DNA from: a virus
Length of the DNA stretch: 21,292 bases
Direction: 5' to 3' (one strand)
IMG/VR virus record: IMGVR_UViG_3300005916_000021
Span: 1-21,292 of that record
Below the pieces are notes generated by a model. That model was given only the letters and a program-made list of their open reading frames with translations, was not told the origin of the DNA and did not search any database. Position 1 is the stretch's first letter, and every line of letters begins with the position of its first letter. Position numbers and translations under genes: made by a program. Shown here piece by piece: positions 1-7,874 of this stretch.

Positions 1-315
1 CGTGGCGCTGATTTACGTGGCGCTAATTTAAGTGACGCTGATTTACGTGGCGCTAATTTAAGTGGCGCTAATTTAAGTGGCGCTAATTTACGTGGCGCTG
101 ATTTAAGTGACGCTGATTTACGTGGCGCTAATTTAAGTGACGCTGATTTAAGTTACGCTGATTTACGTGGCGCTAATTTAAGTGGCGCTAATTTACGTGA
201 CGCTGATTTAAGTGGCGCTAATTTAAGTGGCGCTAATTTAAGTGGCGCTAATTTACGTGACGCTAATTTACGTGGCGCTGATTTAAGTGACGCTGATTTA
301 CGTGGCGCTAATTTA
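1..315 (+). repeat. 15-bp tandem repeat, 21 units
   Basis: Twenty-one back-to-back 15-bp units of the form (C/A)GT-G(G/A)C-GCT-(G/A)AT-TTA, with one TAC in unit 11, lie inside the pentapeptide gene. Only unit positions 1, 4-5 and 10 vary; all other positions are invariant. The array begins before the window. Near identity at silent positions points to recent expansion or continuing homogenisation rather than old divergence. Confidence 0.95.
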
Positions 316-513
316 GACTATTCAAGCGGTATCCCTTTTTGGTGTGGTGGAACAAAGGTAAAAATAGATAGACGTATATCGCTACAATTACTATATCATT
401 TTTACAACCAACAGCATGAAGATGAAGAAATAAAAGAAGCTATTAAACCACTTAAAAGGCTGGCGCAAGAATTTCACGAAAAACACCAGAAAGAAGCACC
501 TAGAATTAAATAA
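1..513 (+). CDS. Pentapeptide-repeat protein, 3' part only
   Basis: The reading frame is open from the first base of the window and ends with TAA at 511-513, so the start lies upstream. The first 105 residues are 21 consecutive A(D/N)LXX-type pentapeptides ([20 protein letters not shown] and similar), which in this family fold into a right-handed quadrilateral beta helix. Leu is always TTA and Ala always GCT, so the DNA itself is a 15-bp tandem repeat. A 65-residue non-repeat tail follows, with an aromatic/Cys stretch (PFWCGG) and then a charged, probably helical end. Pentapeptide proteins include DNA mimics that bind gyrase, but most have no known role and I cannot assign one. In this position it is likely an accessory phage cargo gene. 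The family call is secure; function is open. Confidence 0.85.
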   Translation, partial: RGADLRGANLSDADLRGANLSGANLSGANLRGADLSDADLRGANLSDADLSYADLRGANLSGANLRDADLSGANLSGANLSGANLRDANLRGADLSDADLRGANLDYSSGIPFWCGGTKVKIDRRISLQLLYHFYNQQHEDEEIKEAIKPLKRLAQEFHEKHQKEAPRIK

Positions 514-595
514 GCGTGAGCATGAAGACCCAGGACAGGCGCAAAAGCGTGAGCGGCAGTTATATAGAGAAAAAACTTTATAGGGGGTGATGGTT

Positions 596-802
596 ATGAA
601 GAAAACATATTTTTCTGCTGGTACTTTTAGGCATTATTTTGGTGGTGGTGGTGGAACGTTTAGGATGTTAAGCACTGTAGATATACGTTGCCCTGCTGGT
701 AAAGTAATTGACTCAATACAAAAGTCTAAAGAGAATGAACTTTTTGCAGAAGTGCAAATAACGTCATTTAATATTGTGGATATAATTGCTGACACTGTTT
801 AA
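596..802 (+). CDS. Small hypothetical protein, 68 aa
   Basis: I do not recognise this family. ATG at 596 is chosen over GTG 587 and ATG 590 because the strong AGGGGGTG at 582-589 sits 6 bases before it and would overlap the earlier starts. The protein opens MKKTYFSAGT and has a five-glycine run at residues 16-20. The rest alternates beta-like hydrophobic residues (MLSTVDIRC, EVQITSFNIVDIIADTV). There is no signal peptide or membrane segment. It sits between a cargo-like pentapeptide gene and the VRR-NUC gene, in the accessory part of the phage. The good ribosome-binding site and protein-like composition support it being translated. Confidence 0.6.
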   Translation: MKKTYFSAGTFRHYFGGGGGTFRMLSTVDIRCPAGKVIDSIQKSKENELFAEVQITSFNIVDIIADTV

Positions 803-861
803 TGGGGCCGCATGAACTACACACAAGTGTGGATGGATAACCGAGCAGAAAGAGGAGTGTG

Positions 862-1236
862 ATGAAAAATGAGCAAGAGGAATATCACGCACAATGTGCA
901 ATTTTCGATTGGGCAAACTTGGAAGTTAACCGCCTGCCCGATCTTGAATTTATGTTCTCAACGCTTAACGGTGTGCGGTTGACCATCGGACAGGCTACAA
1001 AGGCAAAACGTAGCGGTAATAAAAAGGGTGTGCCGGATATATGGCTACCTGCAAAGCGTGATAAATATAGCGGCCTTATTATTGAGCTGAAAAAAGTAAA
1101 AGGTGGTGTCGTGTCAAAGGAACAGAAACGGTGGATTGAATATTTACGCACTCAGGGATATTGTGCTTTAGTATGCAGGGGAAGTGAAGTGGCTATTGCC
1201 GAAATTAAATACTATTTGGCGGGGGTTGTGGAATGA
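862..1236 (+). CDS. VRR-NUC domain nuclease
   Basis: This is a 124-aa stand-alone VRR-NUC protein of the PD-(D/E)XK nuclease superfamily. The visible core runs in the usual order: Glu/Gln-rich N-terminus with FDWA (residues 15-18), NG at 36-37, GVPDIW at 56-61 (metal-binding Asp59), IIELK at 73-77 (Glu75 and Lys77), then SKEQKRW with Gln88 and a Gly-Tyr turn (99-100). Stand-alone VRR-NUC proteins of phages can cleave branched DNA such as Holliday junctions; that substrate is inferred from the family. GAGGAG at 852-857 precedes ATG 862; GTG 859 is a less likely start. It lies just upstream of an SNF2-type helicase, a common phage pairing suggesting a joint role in recombination or in resolving DNA before packaging. 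Confidence 0.88.
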   Translation: MKNEQEEYHAQCAIFDWANLEVNRLPDLEFMFSTLNGVRLTIGQATKAKRSGNKKGVPDIWLPAKRDKYSGLIIELKKVKGGVVSKEQKRWIEYLRTQGYCALVCRGSEVAIAEIKYYLAGVVE

Positions 1237-1269
1237 TTGAACTTGCTATACAAATGAAACGGGGTGGGC

Positions 1270-2634
1270 ATGGAATATCTTAAGTATCTACAAGATAAGC
1301 GGCATTGTTCTGGCAACGATGGATTTGATTCGTTGTTTATACCAGACTATCTGTTTGACTTTCAAAAGCATACCGTTGAGTGGTCATTAAAAAAAGGGCG
1401 GTCTGCCGTGTTTGCTGATTGCGGGATGGGTAAAACTATAATGCAATTAGTATGGGCACAGAATGTAATTGAAAAAACAAACAAGCCCGTTTTAATTCTT
1501 GCACCGCTTGCCGTTTCATATCAAACACAAGAAGAAGCTACAAAGTTTAACCTTGATTCTGAAGTTTCAACACAACCAGAAAAAGCAAAAATATATATTA
1601 CCAATTATGAAAAGTTGGATAAATTTAACCCGCATGATTTTGCAGGCATTGTGTGTGATGAAAGTTCAATATTGAAAAATTTTAACGGTTCAATAAAAAG
1701 CTCAATCAATCAGTTTGCAAGAAAGATAAAATATAGATTGCTTTGTACGGCAACAGCAGCACCAAACGATTATATTGAATTTGGAACGTCAAGCGAAGCG
1801 TTAGGGTATTTAGGATACATGGACATGCTGAACAGATTTTTTAAGAATCAGCAAAATAATTCTGCAATGCGTAGTTTTTATGGTGAAGCCCCTAAGTGGC
1901 GTTTCCGTGGGCATAGTGAGCGCCCGTTCTGGCAATGGCTTTGTTCCTGGTCGTTGGCATACCGCAAGCCCTCTGACTTAGGTTTTAATGATGGTGATTT
2001 TATTTTAAAACCACTAAGCGAAAACAAACATTTTATAGATAATACAAAACCGCTCGATAATATGCTTTTTTCTTTTGCGGCATCAACATTGCCAGAGCAA
2101 CGGCAAGAATTGAGGCACACATTAAAAGAACGGTGCGAGCTTGCTGTTGACATTGTAAGAGGCAAAGAAGATCAATCAATAATATGGTGTCACTTAAATG
2201 AAGAGGCCGACTGGTTGCGTGTTAATTTAGGAAATGATTGTGTTGAAGTTAGCGGTAAGGATAAAGACGAAAAGAAAATTGAAAAGTTTTCGCAGTTCAC
2301 GCATGGCAAAGCTAAGGTATTGATTACTAAGCCTAAAATTGGTGCATGGGGGTTGAACTTTCAAAATTGTAATCATATGGTTTATTTTCCATCACATTCA
2401 TATGAACAATATTATCAGTCGGTTAGGCGCTGTTGGCGGTTTGGTCAAAAAAAAGAAGTAACGGTTGATATTATTACAACTCCAGGCGGCGAAAAAGTAT
2501 TAGACAATCTTCAAAGAAAATCAGATCAAGCAGTAAAAATGTTTGATAATTTGGTTGCAGAAATGAATAATGAAAAGGCAATACTTGCCATTGATAAATT
2601 TAAAACTGAACAGGAGGTTCCGACATGGCTGTAA
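1270..2634 (+). CDS. SNF2-like DEAD/DEAH-box helicase
   Basis: This 454-aa superfamily 2 ATPase has a full set of motifs: Q-like FQKHTVEW (31-38), Walker A CGMGKT (51-56), Walker B CDESS (129-133, DESS in place of DEAH), motif III TAT (160-162), motif V KIGAWGLNF (356-364) and motif VI QSVRRCWRFGQ (383-393), the SNF2 type. It is expected to translocate on double-stranded DNA using ATP; no separate DNA-reading domain is visible. ATG 1270 is preferred over GTG 1264 because GGGGTGG lies just upstream, though spacing is short. It overlaps the methyltransferase start by 10 bases, so the two are probably translationally coupled. Likely roles are replication/recombination or remodelling with the VRR-NUC partner. 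Family confidence is high, cellular role uncertain. Confidence 0.9.
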   Translation: MEYLKYLQDKRHCSGNDGFDSLFIPDYLFDFQKHTVEWSLKKGRSAVFADCGMGKTIMQLVWAQNVIEKTNKPVLILAPLAVSYQTQEEATKFNLDSEVSTQPEKAKIYITNYEKLDKFNPHDFAGIVCDESSILKNFNGSIKSSINQFARKIKYRLLCTATAAPNDYIEFGTSSEALGYLGYMDMLNRFFKNQQNNSAMRSFYGEAPKWRFRGHSERPFWQWLCSWSLAYRKPSDLGFNDGDFILKPLSENKHFIDNTKPLDNMLFSFAASTLPEQRQELRHTLKERCELAVDIVRGKEDQSIIWCHLNEEADWLRVNLGNDCVEVSGKDKDEKKIEKFSQFTHGKAKVLITKPKIGAWGLNFQNCNHMVYFPSHSYEQYYQSVRRCWRFGQKKEVTVDIITTPGGEKVLDNLQRKSDQAVKMFDNLVAEMNNEKAILAIDKFKTEQEVPTWL

Positions 2635-3599
2635 TCAATCAAGAAATAAATGAAAAGTATGCGATTTATAATGGTGACTGCATAGAGGTTATGCAAGATA
2701 TCCCGGATAGCAAAATACATTTATCCGTTTATAGTCCGCCGTTTGGTGGTCTGTATAATTATTCAAGTAGTGAGCGCGACCTTTCAAACTGCGTTGACTA
2801 TGATTCTTTTTTTGAACACTATCGGTATGTTGTCAAACATATTGAACGTATTACAATTTCTGGCAGAATTTCTGCTGTGCATTGTACTGATGTTTCGTCT
2901 TCTAATTCTGGCAAGGATTATCTTACAGACTTCCCTGGCGACATTATAAGATTACATCAAGATTGCGGGTTTGATTATATCGGGCGGCACACAATATGGA
3001 AAGAGCCTTTATGGGTACGCAACCGGACAATGCAACACAACCTATCCCACATAACAATCGTTAAAGACGGTGTGTATGGTGGCGTTGCTTCAGCTGATTA
3101 TATGCTAATTTTTCGTAAAAAAGGGGAAAGCGTTGAGCCTGTAAAACATCCAACAGGACTCAATTATTATGCAGGTCAATGCCCGGTTCCTAAAGACATT
3201 GAAAAGCATCGGAACCATGTTGGAGATCAAAAACTTAATCGTTATTCTCATTGGATATGGCGGCGGTATGCTTCAAGCGTTTGGGATGATATAAACATGG
3301 GTCATGTTTTGCCTTTTCAGGATTGCAAAGAAGAAGATGACGAAAAGCATGTACACCCATTGCAACTTGACGTTATTGACCGAGTTGTAACATTGCGTTC
3401 CAATGAAGGTGAAACAGTGTTTACTCCGTTTATGGGTGTTGGCAGTGAAGTATACAGCCCCGTATGCTTGGGACGCAAGGGTATAGGCGTTGAGCTTAAA
3501 GAATCATATTACAGACAAGCTGTACAAAACATGAAAATTGCAGCAGGGAGTATAAATCCAACCAAGGAAAACATGCTTTTTAATAGTGATGAGTTGTAA
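2625..3599 (+). CDS. Orphan DNA methyltransferase (N4/N6 amino class)
   Basis: This 324-aa protein has the beta-class order of amino-methyltransferases: catalytic motif IV SPPF at 37-40 first, motif X-like HPLQLDVIDR at 244-253, and SAM-binding motif I TPFMGVGS at 267-274 followed by GIGVEL (286-291). SPPF/SPPY is typical of N4-cytosine enzymes, whereas DPPY/NPPY marks N6-adenine, so N4-cytosine is favoured but not proven. Motif I begins with Thr where Asp is usual (DPFxGxGS). No restriction endonuclease is adjacent, so it most likely modifies phage DNA to resist host restriction or to mark it. AGGAGG 7 bases before ATG 2625 is a strong ribosome-binding site, located inside the helicase gene. 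Confidence 0.88.
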   Translation: MAVINQEINEKYAIYNGDCIEVMQDIPDSKIHLSVYSPPFGGLYNYSSSERDLSNCVDYDSFFEHYRYVVKHIERITISGRISAVHCTDVSSSNSGKDYLTDFPGDIIRLHQDCGFDYIGRHTIWKEPLWVRNRTMQHNLSHITIVKDGVYGGVASADYMLIFRKKGESVEPVKHPTGLNYYAGQCPVPKDIEKHRNHVGDQKLNRYSHWIWRRYASSVWDDINMGHVLPFQDCKEEDDEKHVHPLQLDVIDRVVTLRSNEGETVFTPFMGVGSEVYSPVCLGRKGIGVELKESYYRQAVQNMKIAAGSINPTKENMLFNSDEL

Positions 3600-3798
3600 T
3601 AAAATGGAATATTTTTCAGTACCCAAACCGCAGAAATACAAGAACAAATCAGATAATAGCTAAGCAGGAGCGCAGGGAGAGAAGAAACGTAATGAATAAT
3701 CAACTTGACAAAACCAATTGAAAAGACTATGGGTGAGGGTATATAGACCTCTTGAAAATGTTGCTACATAAAAAAGGAACTGTGCATGAGAGTTGAAA
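3600..3798 (+). other. 199-bp stretch with no convincing gene
   Basis: Between the methyltransferase and small terminase no reading frame looks complete. ATG 3604 opens a 19-residue ORF (to 3663) starting MEYFSVPKPQKYKNK, which reminds me of the basic N-terminal lead of phage HNH endonucleases commonly found here; no HNH core follows, so it may be a remnant. A perfect TTGACA occurs at 3705-3710, but the best hexamer 17 bases on is TATGGG, a poor -10, so a promoter is only possible. No terminator hairpin was seen. Confidence 0.35.
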
Positions 3799-4398
3799 AT
3801 GGGTAAGAAGAAAGCTCGTAAAAAACAATTAACACCTAAAGACAAGATTTTTGTTTTAGAATATCTGGTTGACCTTGACCCGCATCGTGCTGCTATTGAC
3901 GCAGGGTATAGAGAGTCAGTGGCACGGACTAAGGCATATCAGTGGGTTAGTAATAGTGAGTTAAAGCCGCAAGTCTATGAAGCTATCCAAAAAGCAATGG
4001 ATAAACGGGCTGACAGGATTGAAATATCATCCGATAAGGTACTACAGGAAATTGCCAAGCTCGCATTTAATGACCCCCGCAAATTGTTTGATGATGATGG
4101 TAGGATTAAACCCATATCGGAATTGGATGAAAACACGGCGGCATGTATATGCGGCATAGAAATGTTTCATAAAGTTGTTGGTGATGACAAGGACGGTATG
4201 GCGGTTTTAACTAAAATCAAAATATCAGACAAGGGGCAGAACCTTGAACGGCTTGGCAAGCATTTAAAGTTGTTTACTGAGAAAGTTGATTTATCAAGCT
4301 CAGACGGGAGCATGTCACCAAACAAGCCCCTATCTAACGATGAACTAATTGTGGAGCTGAAAAAAAGAAATATGCCAGAGTCTTATTTTGAAGGCTAA
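3799..4398 (+). CDS. Terminase small subunit (Terminase_2 type)
   Basis: This 199-aa protein matches the small-terminase pattern: a basic start (MGKKKARKKQ), then LTPKDKIFVLEYLVDLDPHR and AAIDAGY, a helix-turn-helix-like DNA-recognition region at about residues 11-60. A central region with DKVLQEIAKLAFNDP follows, and an acidic, helical C-terminus (LSNDELIVELKKR) probably contacts the large subunit. It would recognise the packaging site and regulate the motor ATPase. ATG 3799 is used; TTG 3793 is in frame but less likely. The ribosome-binding site is weak (GAGAG). Its end overlaps the large terminase by 11 bases if the TTG start there is real. Position directly before the large subunit agrees with the call. 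Confidence 0.85.
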   Translation: MGKKKARKKQLTPKDKIFVLEYLVDLDPHRAAIDAGYRESVARTKAYQWVSNSELKPQVYEAIQKAMDKRADRIEISSDKVLQEIAKLAFNDPRKLFDDDGRIKPISELDENTAACICGIEMFHKVVGDDKDGMAVLTKIKISDKGQNLERLGKHLKLFTEKVDLSSSDGSMSPNKPLSNDELIVELKKRNMPESYFEG

Positions 4399-5908
4399 CA
4401 TTATATCAAAAATAAAGCCCGCCCCCACAATAGAGATGCTTGACCTGATTGAAGCCAGGATGAGCCACGAGGCTAACGAGAATTTCTACAAGTTTAGGCA
4501 GTTCATGGCTTCAGCATTCAAGAAGAAGGGTCTTAAGCTCGGATGGTTTCAGCGCGAAGTCTGCTATGCGTTAATGCAGTTTTTTAATGACTTCAAGGCA
4601 GGCAAGCGCCCAATACTTCTAATCGAAACGCCCCCACAGCACGGCAAGTCACACATGGTGGTCGATTTTATCGCGTGGGTATTAGGCCATGACCCTTCCT
4701 TACAAGTAATTTACACCTCTATATCTGAGCGTTTAGGTATACGTGCAAACCTGAGATTACAGCGGATATTCGACTCAAATAAATATCAAAACTGTTTCAG
4801 AGATTCACGTATAGGGACGAACAACGTAGTTACAATTTCAAATCAACAACTAAGAAACCGTGAAATGTTAGAGATGATAGGGCATGATGGTTCGTTCAGG
4901 AATACTACTATCAACGGTCAGATAGTCGGCGAGGGTCTTGATATTGGAGTAATTGACGACCCACTAAAAGGCAGAGAACAGGCAAACAGTAAAACAATCC
5001 GAGACAAAACATGGGACTGGTTAACAGATGATTTTTTCACACGGTTTTCTGAATATGCGGGATTTATCGGTATAGCGACTTCATGGCACATCGACGGCCC
5101 CCTTGAACGTCTTGCAAAGAAGAATCCCGACATAAAGATTTTGAAATATCCTGCAATAGTTGAGAGCCTGCCATACTCACGCACGCACGCTGATATGGAG
5201 AACAGGAAAGAAGGGGATGCCCTTTTTCCTAAACTTAAAAGCAAGGAGTTTTTGTTAGAGCGCCAAAAGTTAATGGCTTTACTATCATGGCAGAGCCTAT
5301 ATCAACAGAACCCACAACCATTAGGCGGCAACCTGATAGACGGCAGTTTGTTCACACGGTATAAGGTTGCCCCGATTATCAAGTACCGGATAATATACGG
5401 CGATACGGCCTTAAAAACAGCAGAGGCAAACGACTACAGCGTACTTGAAGAGTGGGGAAAAGGGGAAGATGGTAAAATATACCTGCTGAATTTAAGAAGA
5501 GGTAAATGGACAGCCCCGGTGCTTGAGAAAACCCTTGAAGATTTTTGGTCAGAATGTGCGGCACGTGATTTAAATCTGTTCGGCACACTTCGCAAGGTAA
5601 AGATTGAGGACAAAGCAAGTGGGACTGGACTAATTCAGGGCATAAAGAAAAAGAATAAAATTCCCATTGAAGGCATCCCCAGAAGTGTTGACAAATACAC
5701 AAGATGGTGCGATGTTTCAGGATATCAAGAAAGCGGTTATGTTTGCTTGCCAGATAATGCGCCGTGGGTCAGTGGCTTTATTGCAGAAAACGAAGAATTC
5801 ACAGCAGACGACTCCCACCGATACGATGACCAGATTGACCCGATGATGGATGCCATAAAGGAAATGCTTGCAGGGAACACCCTTGATATTTGGGAAAACT
5901 TGGCATAG
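4388..5908 (+). CDS. terL: Terminase large subunit
   Basis: This 506-aa packaging motor has an N-terminal ATPase and a C-terminal nuclease. Walker A is TPPQHGKS (81-88), Walker B LDIGVIDD (184-191), and the coupling motif IATSWH (229-234). The RNase H-like nuclease shows YGDT with Asp339, IEDKASGTG with Asp408, and YDDQID with Asp480/481/484, the usual three acidic positions. It cuts concatemeric DNA and pumps it through the portal using ATP. The start is uncertain: TTG 4388 overlaps the small terminase and has only a weak AGAG upstream; ATG 4436 would remove 16 residues but also lacks a clear ribosome-binding site. Overlap favours coupled translation from TTG. Confidence 0.93.
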   Translation: MKANIISKIKPAPTIEMLDLIEARMSHEANENFYKFRQFMASAFKKKGLKLGWFQREVCYALMQFFNDFKAGKRPILLIETPPQHGKSHMVVDFIAWVLGHDPSLQVIYTSISERLGIRANLRLQRIFDSNKYQNCFRDSRIGTNNVVTISNQQLRNREMLEMIGHDGSFRNTTINGQIVGEGLDIGVIDDPLKGREQANSKTIRDKTWDWLTDDFFTRFSEYAGFIGIATSWHIDGPLERLAKKNPDIKILKYPAIVESLPYSRTHADMENRKEGDALFPKLKSKEFLLERQKLMALLSWQSLYQQNPQPLGGNLIDGSLFTRYKVAPIIKYRIIYGDTALKTAEANDYSVLEEWGKGEDGKIYLLNLRRGKWTAPVLEKTLEDFWSECAARDLNLFGTLRKVKIEDKASGTGLIQGIKKKNKIPIEGIPRSVDKYTRWCDVSGYQESGYVCLPDNAPWVSGFIAENEEFTADDSHRYDDQIDPMMDAIKEMLAGNTLDIWENLA

Positions 5909-5957
5909 AATAAGGACATAAAATTATAAACGGCAAAATTCTGGAGGGATGAGCCAT

Positions 5958-6227
5958 ATGGAAAATCAAACAGATGAAATTAAAGAACTTAAAAAGAAAC
6001 TACGGGAAAGAGCAAAACAGGCAACGCGATTTAGAAAAACAATAAGAGATCAAACTAGTCAATTAGTGTCAGTGATTACAGATAGAAATGCAGCGGTAGA
6101 AAGCGCGGAAATATGGAGAGAGTATGCTTATTCAGAAGCACTACAATATCAAAAACGGATTAGAAATTTAAAACTAAACATATATGAACAATTTGGATGT
6201 TTATCGTTTTTCACATTAAAACATTAA
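5958..6227 (+). CDS. Small coiled-coil protein, unknown function
   Basis: I do not recognise this 89-aa protein. ATG 5958 is chosen because GGAGGG (5943-5948) is 9 bases upstream; ATG 5949 directly abuts that site and would be too close. Residues 2-80 are strongly charged and helical (EIKELKKKLRERAKQ, then repeated Arg/Glu/Gln), consistent with one long coiled coil, and the last ten residues are hydrophobic (CLSFFTLKH). It is inserted between large terminase and portal and is more A/T-rich than either, so it looks like an added gene rather than part of the core packaging set. A packaging accessory role is possible but unsupported. Confidence 0.6.
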   Translation: MENQTDEIKELKKKLRERAKQATRFRKTIRDQTSQLVSVITDRNAAVESAEIWREYAYSEALQYQKRIRNLKLNIYEQFGCLSFFTLKH

Positions 6228-6240
6228 ACAGGAGTACACA

Positions 6241-7863
6241 ATGTCAAATAAGAAAAATAGAAAGCGCGCGCCGAAACCAGCAGCCGACAGCAAAGCCCCA
6301 GCCCTTGACGGTTTTACTTCATATGCAGCCAAGCTGGGAGCGCAGCCGAACAGCGGGAACCTGCTGAGTCAAGCAAGTTACCAGACAGCTAAACGATTCA
6401 GCAAGGCAGAGCTTGACGCAGCATATCGTGGTAGTTGGATAGTCGGCGCGATTATTGACATGATTGCAGAGGACATGACCCGTGAGGGCATTGAGATAAA
6501 CGGACTTGAACCCGATGAAATAAGCCTGATTAAAACCGCACAGACTCGCATGAAAATAGCGAAGTCATTGAACGACGGTATAAGGTGGGGAAGGCTTTAT
6601 GGCGGCGCTGTTGGTGTGCTTCAGGTTTCAGGGGCAAAATTAGGGACACCGCTTGACATTAACCGGATCGCACAGGGCGGTTTCAAAGGTGTGGCAATCT
6701 ATGACCGTTATCAGATTGACCCGATACCAAATAAGATAATCAAAGAAGGTCCCGAGATCGGAATGCCTGAATTTTATCGCATGACAACAGGGCATAATGT
6801 AAATGAGGAAATACATCACAGCCGTGTCCTTCGATTTATAGGCGTTGAGCTGCCCTGGGAAGCAATGGAAGCAGAGCAGTTTTGGGGCGCGTCTGTAATA
6901 GAACGGATATACGACCGACTGATTGCATACGATACGGCGACATTTGCAACAGCAAACTTACTTACAAAAGCCCATTTAAGAACCATAATGTTAGACGGCT
7001 TACGTGAAATTATGGCTGCTGGTGGCGTAGCAGAAGAGAACCTTTTTAAATGGGTAGGGTGGCTTTCCTACATGCAGAACTCCGAAGGCATCACGCTCCT
7101 TGATAAGAACGATGACTCCAAAAGCGAGAGCTATACTTTTGCCGGCCTTGAAGGTGTGCTGGGAAAATTCGAGCAGCAGTTATGCGGCGCTGCTGGCATA
7201 TCTGGCACAAGACTATTCGGGATGCCGCCTGTTGGTTTCAACTCAACGGGCGAAAGCGATACCCGTAACTACTATGATACGGTTAAAAGCGCACAGGAAT
7301 CACGCCTACGCGACCCGCAGCACACAATACTTGCATGTACCTATCAGTCAGAATATGGCAAGCCCTTGCCCGATACCGTCACGTTTTCATTCGTTCCACT
7401 GTGGCAGCTTTCAGCGGTTGAAAAAGCCGACATTGCACAGAAAAATGAAACGACTGTTCAAGGCGCAGCAGACAGCGGGATCATTGATCAAGCGACAGCC
7501 CTCAAAGAGTTGAAAGCAAGTAGCGAAACGACCGGCACATTTTCAAACATCACGCAGGAACATATTGATGAGGCAGAAGAAGAACCGCCCGAAGCAGTAG
7601 AACTTGAACCGGGTGCAGAGGTTCAACCATCAGAGCAGGGAGAACTTGAAGCCGAGCCTGCTGATGCTGTTTCGCTTAATGGCGCACAGGTAACGTCAAT
7701 GGTTGCAATAGCCGGACAAATTGCAAGTGGTGAGCTGTCACGCGAGAGCGGACTTGAAATTCTCACGGTTGCTTTCCCCATAAGCCTAGCACAGGCACAA
7801 AAGATTATCGGGCCTGTTACTGTGGAAGCCAAAGCAGCGGAAGAGAATACCGTTGATATTTAA
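6241..7863 (+). CDS. Portal protein (DUF1073 family)
   Basis: This 540-aa protein forms the dodecameric ring at one capsid vertex through which DNA passes. The core is recognisable as the DUF1073/phage portal type: SYQTAKRFSKAELDAAYRGSWIVGAIID (46-73), RWGRLYGGA (115-123), the SRVLRFIGVELP segment (194-205), QFWGASVIE (213-221) and the conserved GMPPVGFNSTGESDTRNYYD (327-346). An acidic, Pro/Glu-rich linker (about 440-476) leads to a C-terminal helical tail beginning SLNGAQVTSM, which many portals of this class share. The N-terminus is basic (KKNRKRAPK). AGGAG precedes ATG 6241. It sits immediately after terminase and before the gpF-like gene, the expected place. Confidence 0.92.
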   Translation: MSNKKNRKRAPKPAADSKAPALDGFTSYAAKLGAQPNSGNLLSQASYQTAKRFSKAELDAAYRGSWIVGAIIDMIAEDMTREGIEINGLEPDEISLIKTAQTRMKIAKSLNDGIRWGRLYGGAVGVLQVSGAKLGTPLDINRIAQGGFKGVAIYDRYQIDPIPNKIIKEGPEIGMPEFYRMTTGHNVNEEIHHSRVLRFIGVELPWEAMEAEQFWGASVIERIYDRLIAYDTATFATANLLTKAHLRTIMLDGLREIMAAGGVAEENLFKWVGWLSYMQNSEGITLLDKNDDSKSESYTFAGLEGVLGKFEQQLCGAAGISGTRLFGMPPVGFNSTGESDTRNYYDTVKSAQESRLRDPQHTILACTYQSEYGKPLPDTVTFSFVPLWQLSAVEKADIAQKNETTVQGAADSGIIDQATALKELKASSETTGTFSNITQEHIDEAEEEPPEAVELEPGAEVQPSEQGELEAEPADAVSLNGAQVTSMVAIAGQIASGELSRESGLEILTVAFPISLAQAQKIIGPVTVEAKAAEENTVDI

Positions 7864-7874
7864 AGAGGCATAAA

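Noticed and set aside
1-315. Regular short repeats that could suggest a CRISPR array
   Set aside because: Units are contiguous 15-bp coding repeats without spacers and translate as pentapeptides in one open frame.
1232-1282. Sixteen-codon ORF overlapping the VRR-NUC stop
   Set aside because: It runs into the helicase start region in another frame, with no ribosome-binding site and no recognisable content.
3705-3733. Promoter before the small terminase
   Set aside because: TTGACA is perfect but TATGGG at the right distance matches only three of six -10 bases; kept only as a note in the spacer entry.
6241-7863. Portal as an anti-CBASS Acb1 protein
   Set aside because: DUF1073 portals are sometimes labelled this way, but the paired HxT-type catalytic motifs of Acb1 are not seen, whereas full portal features are.
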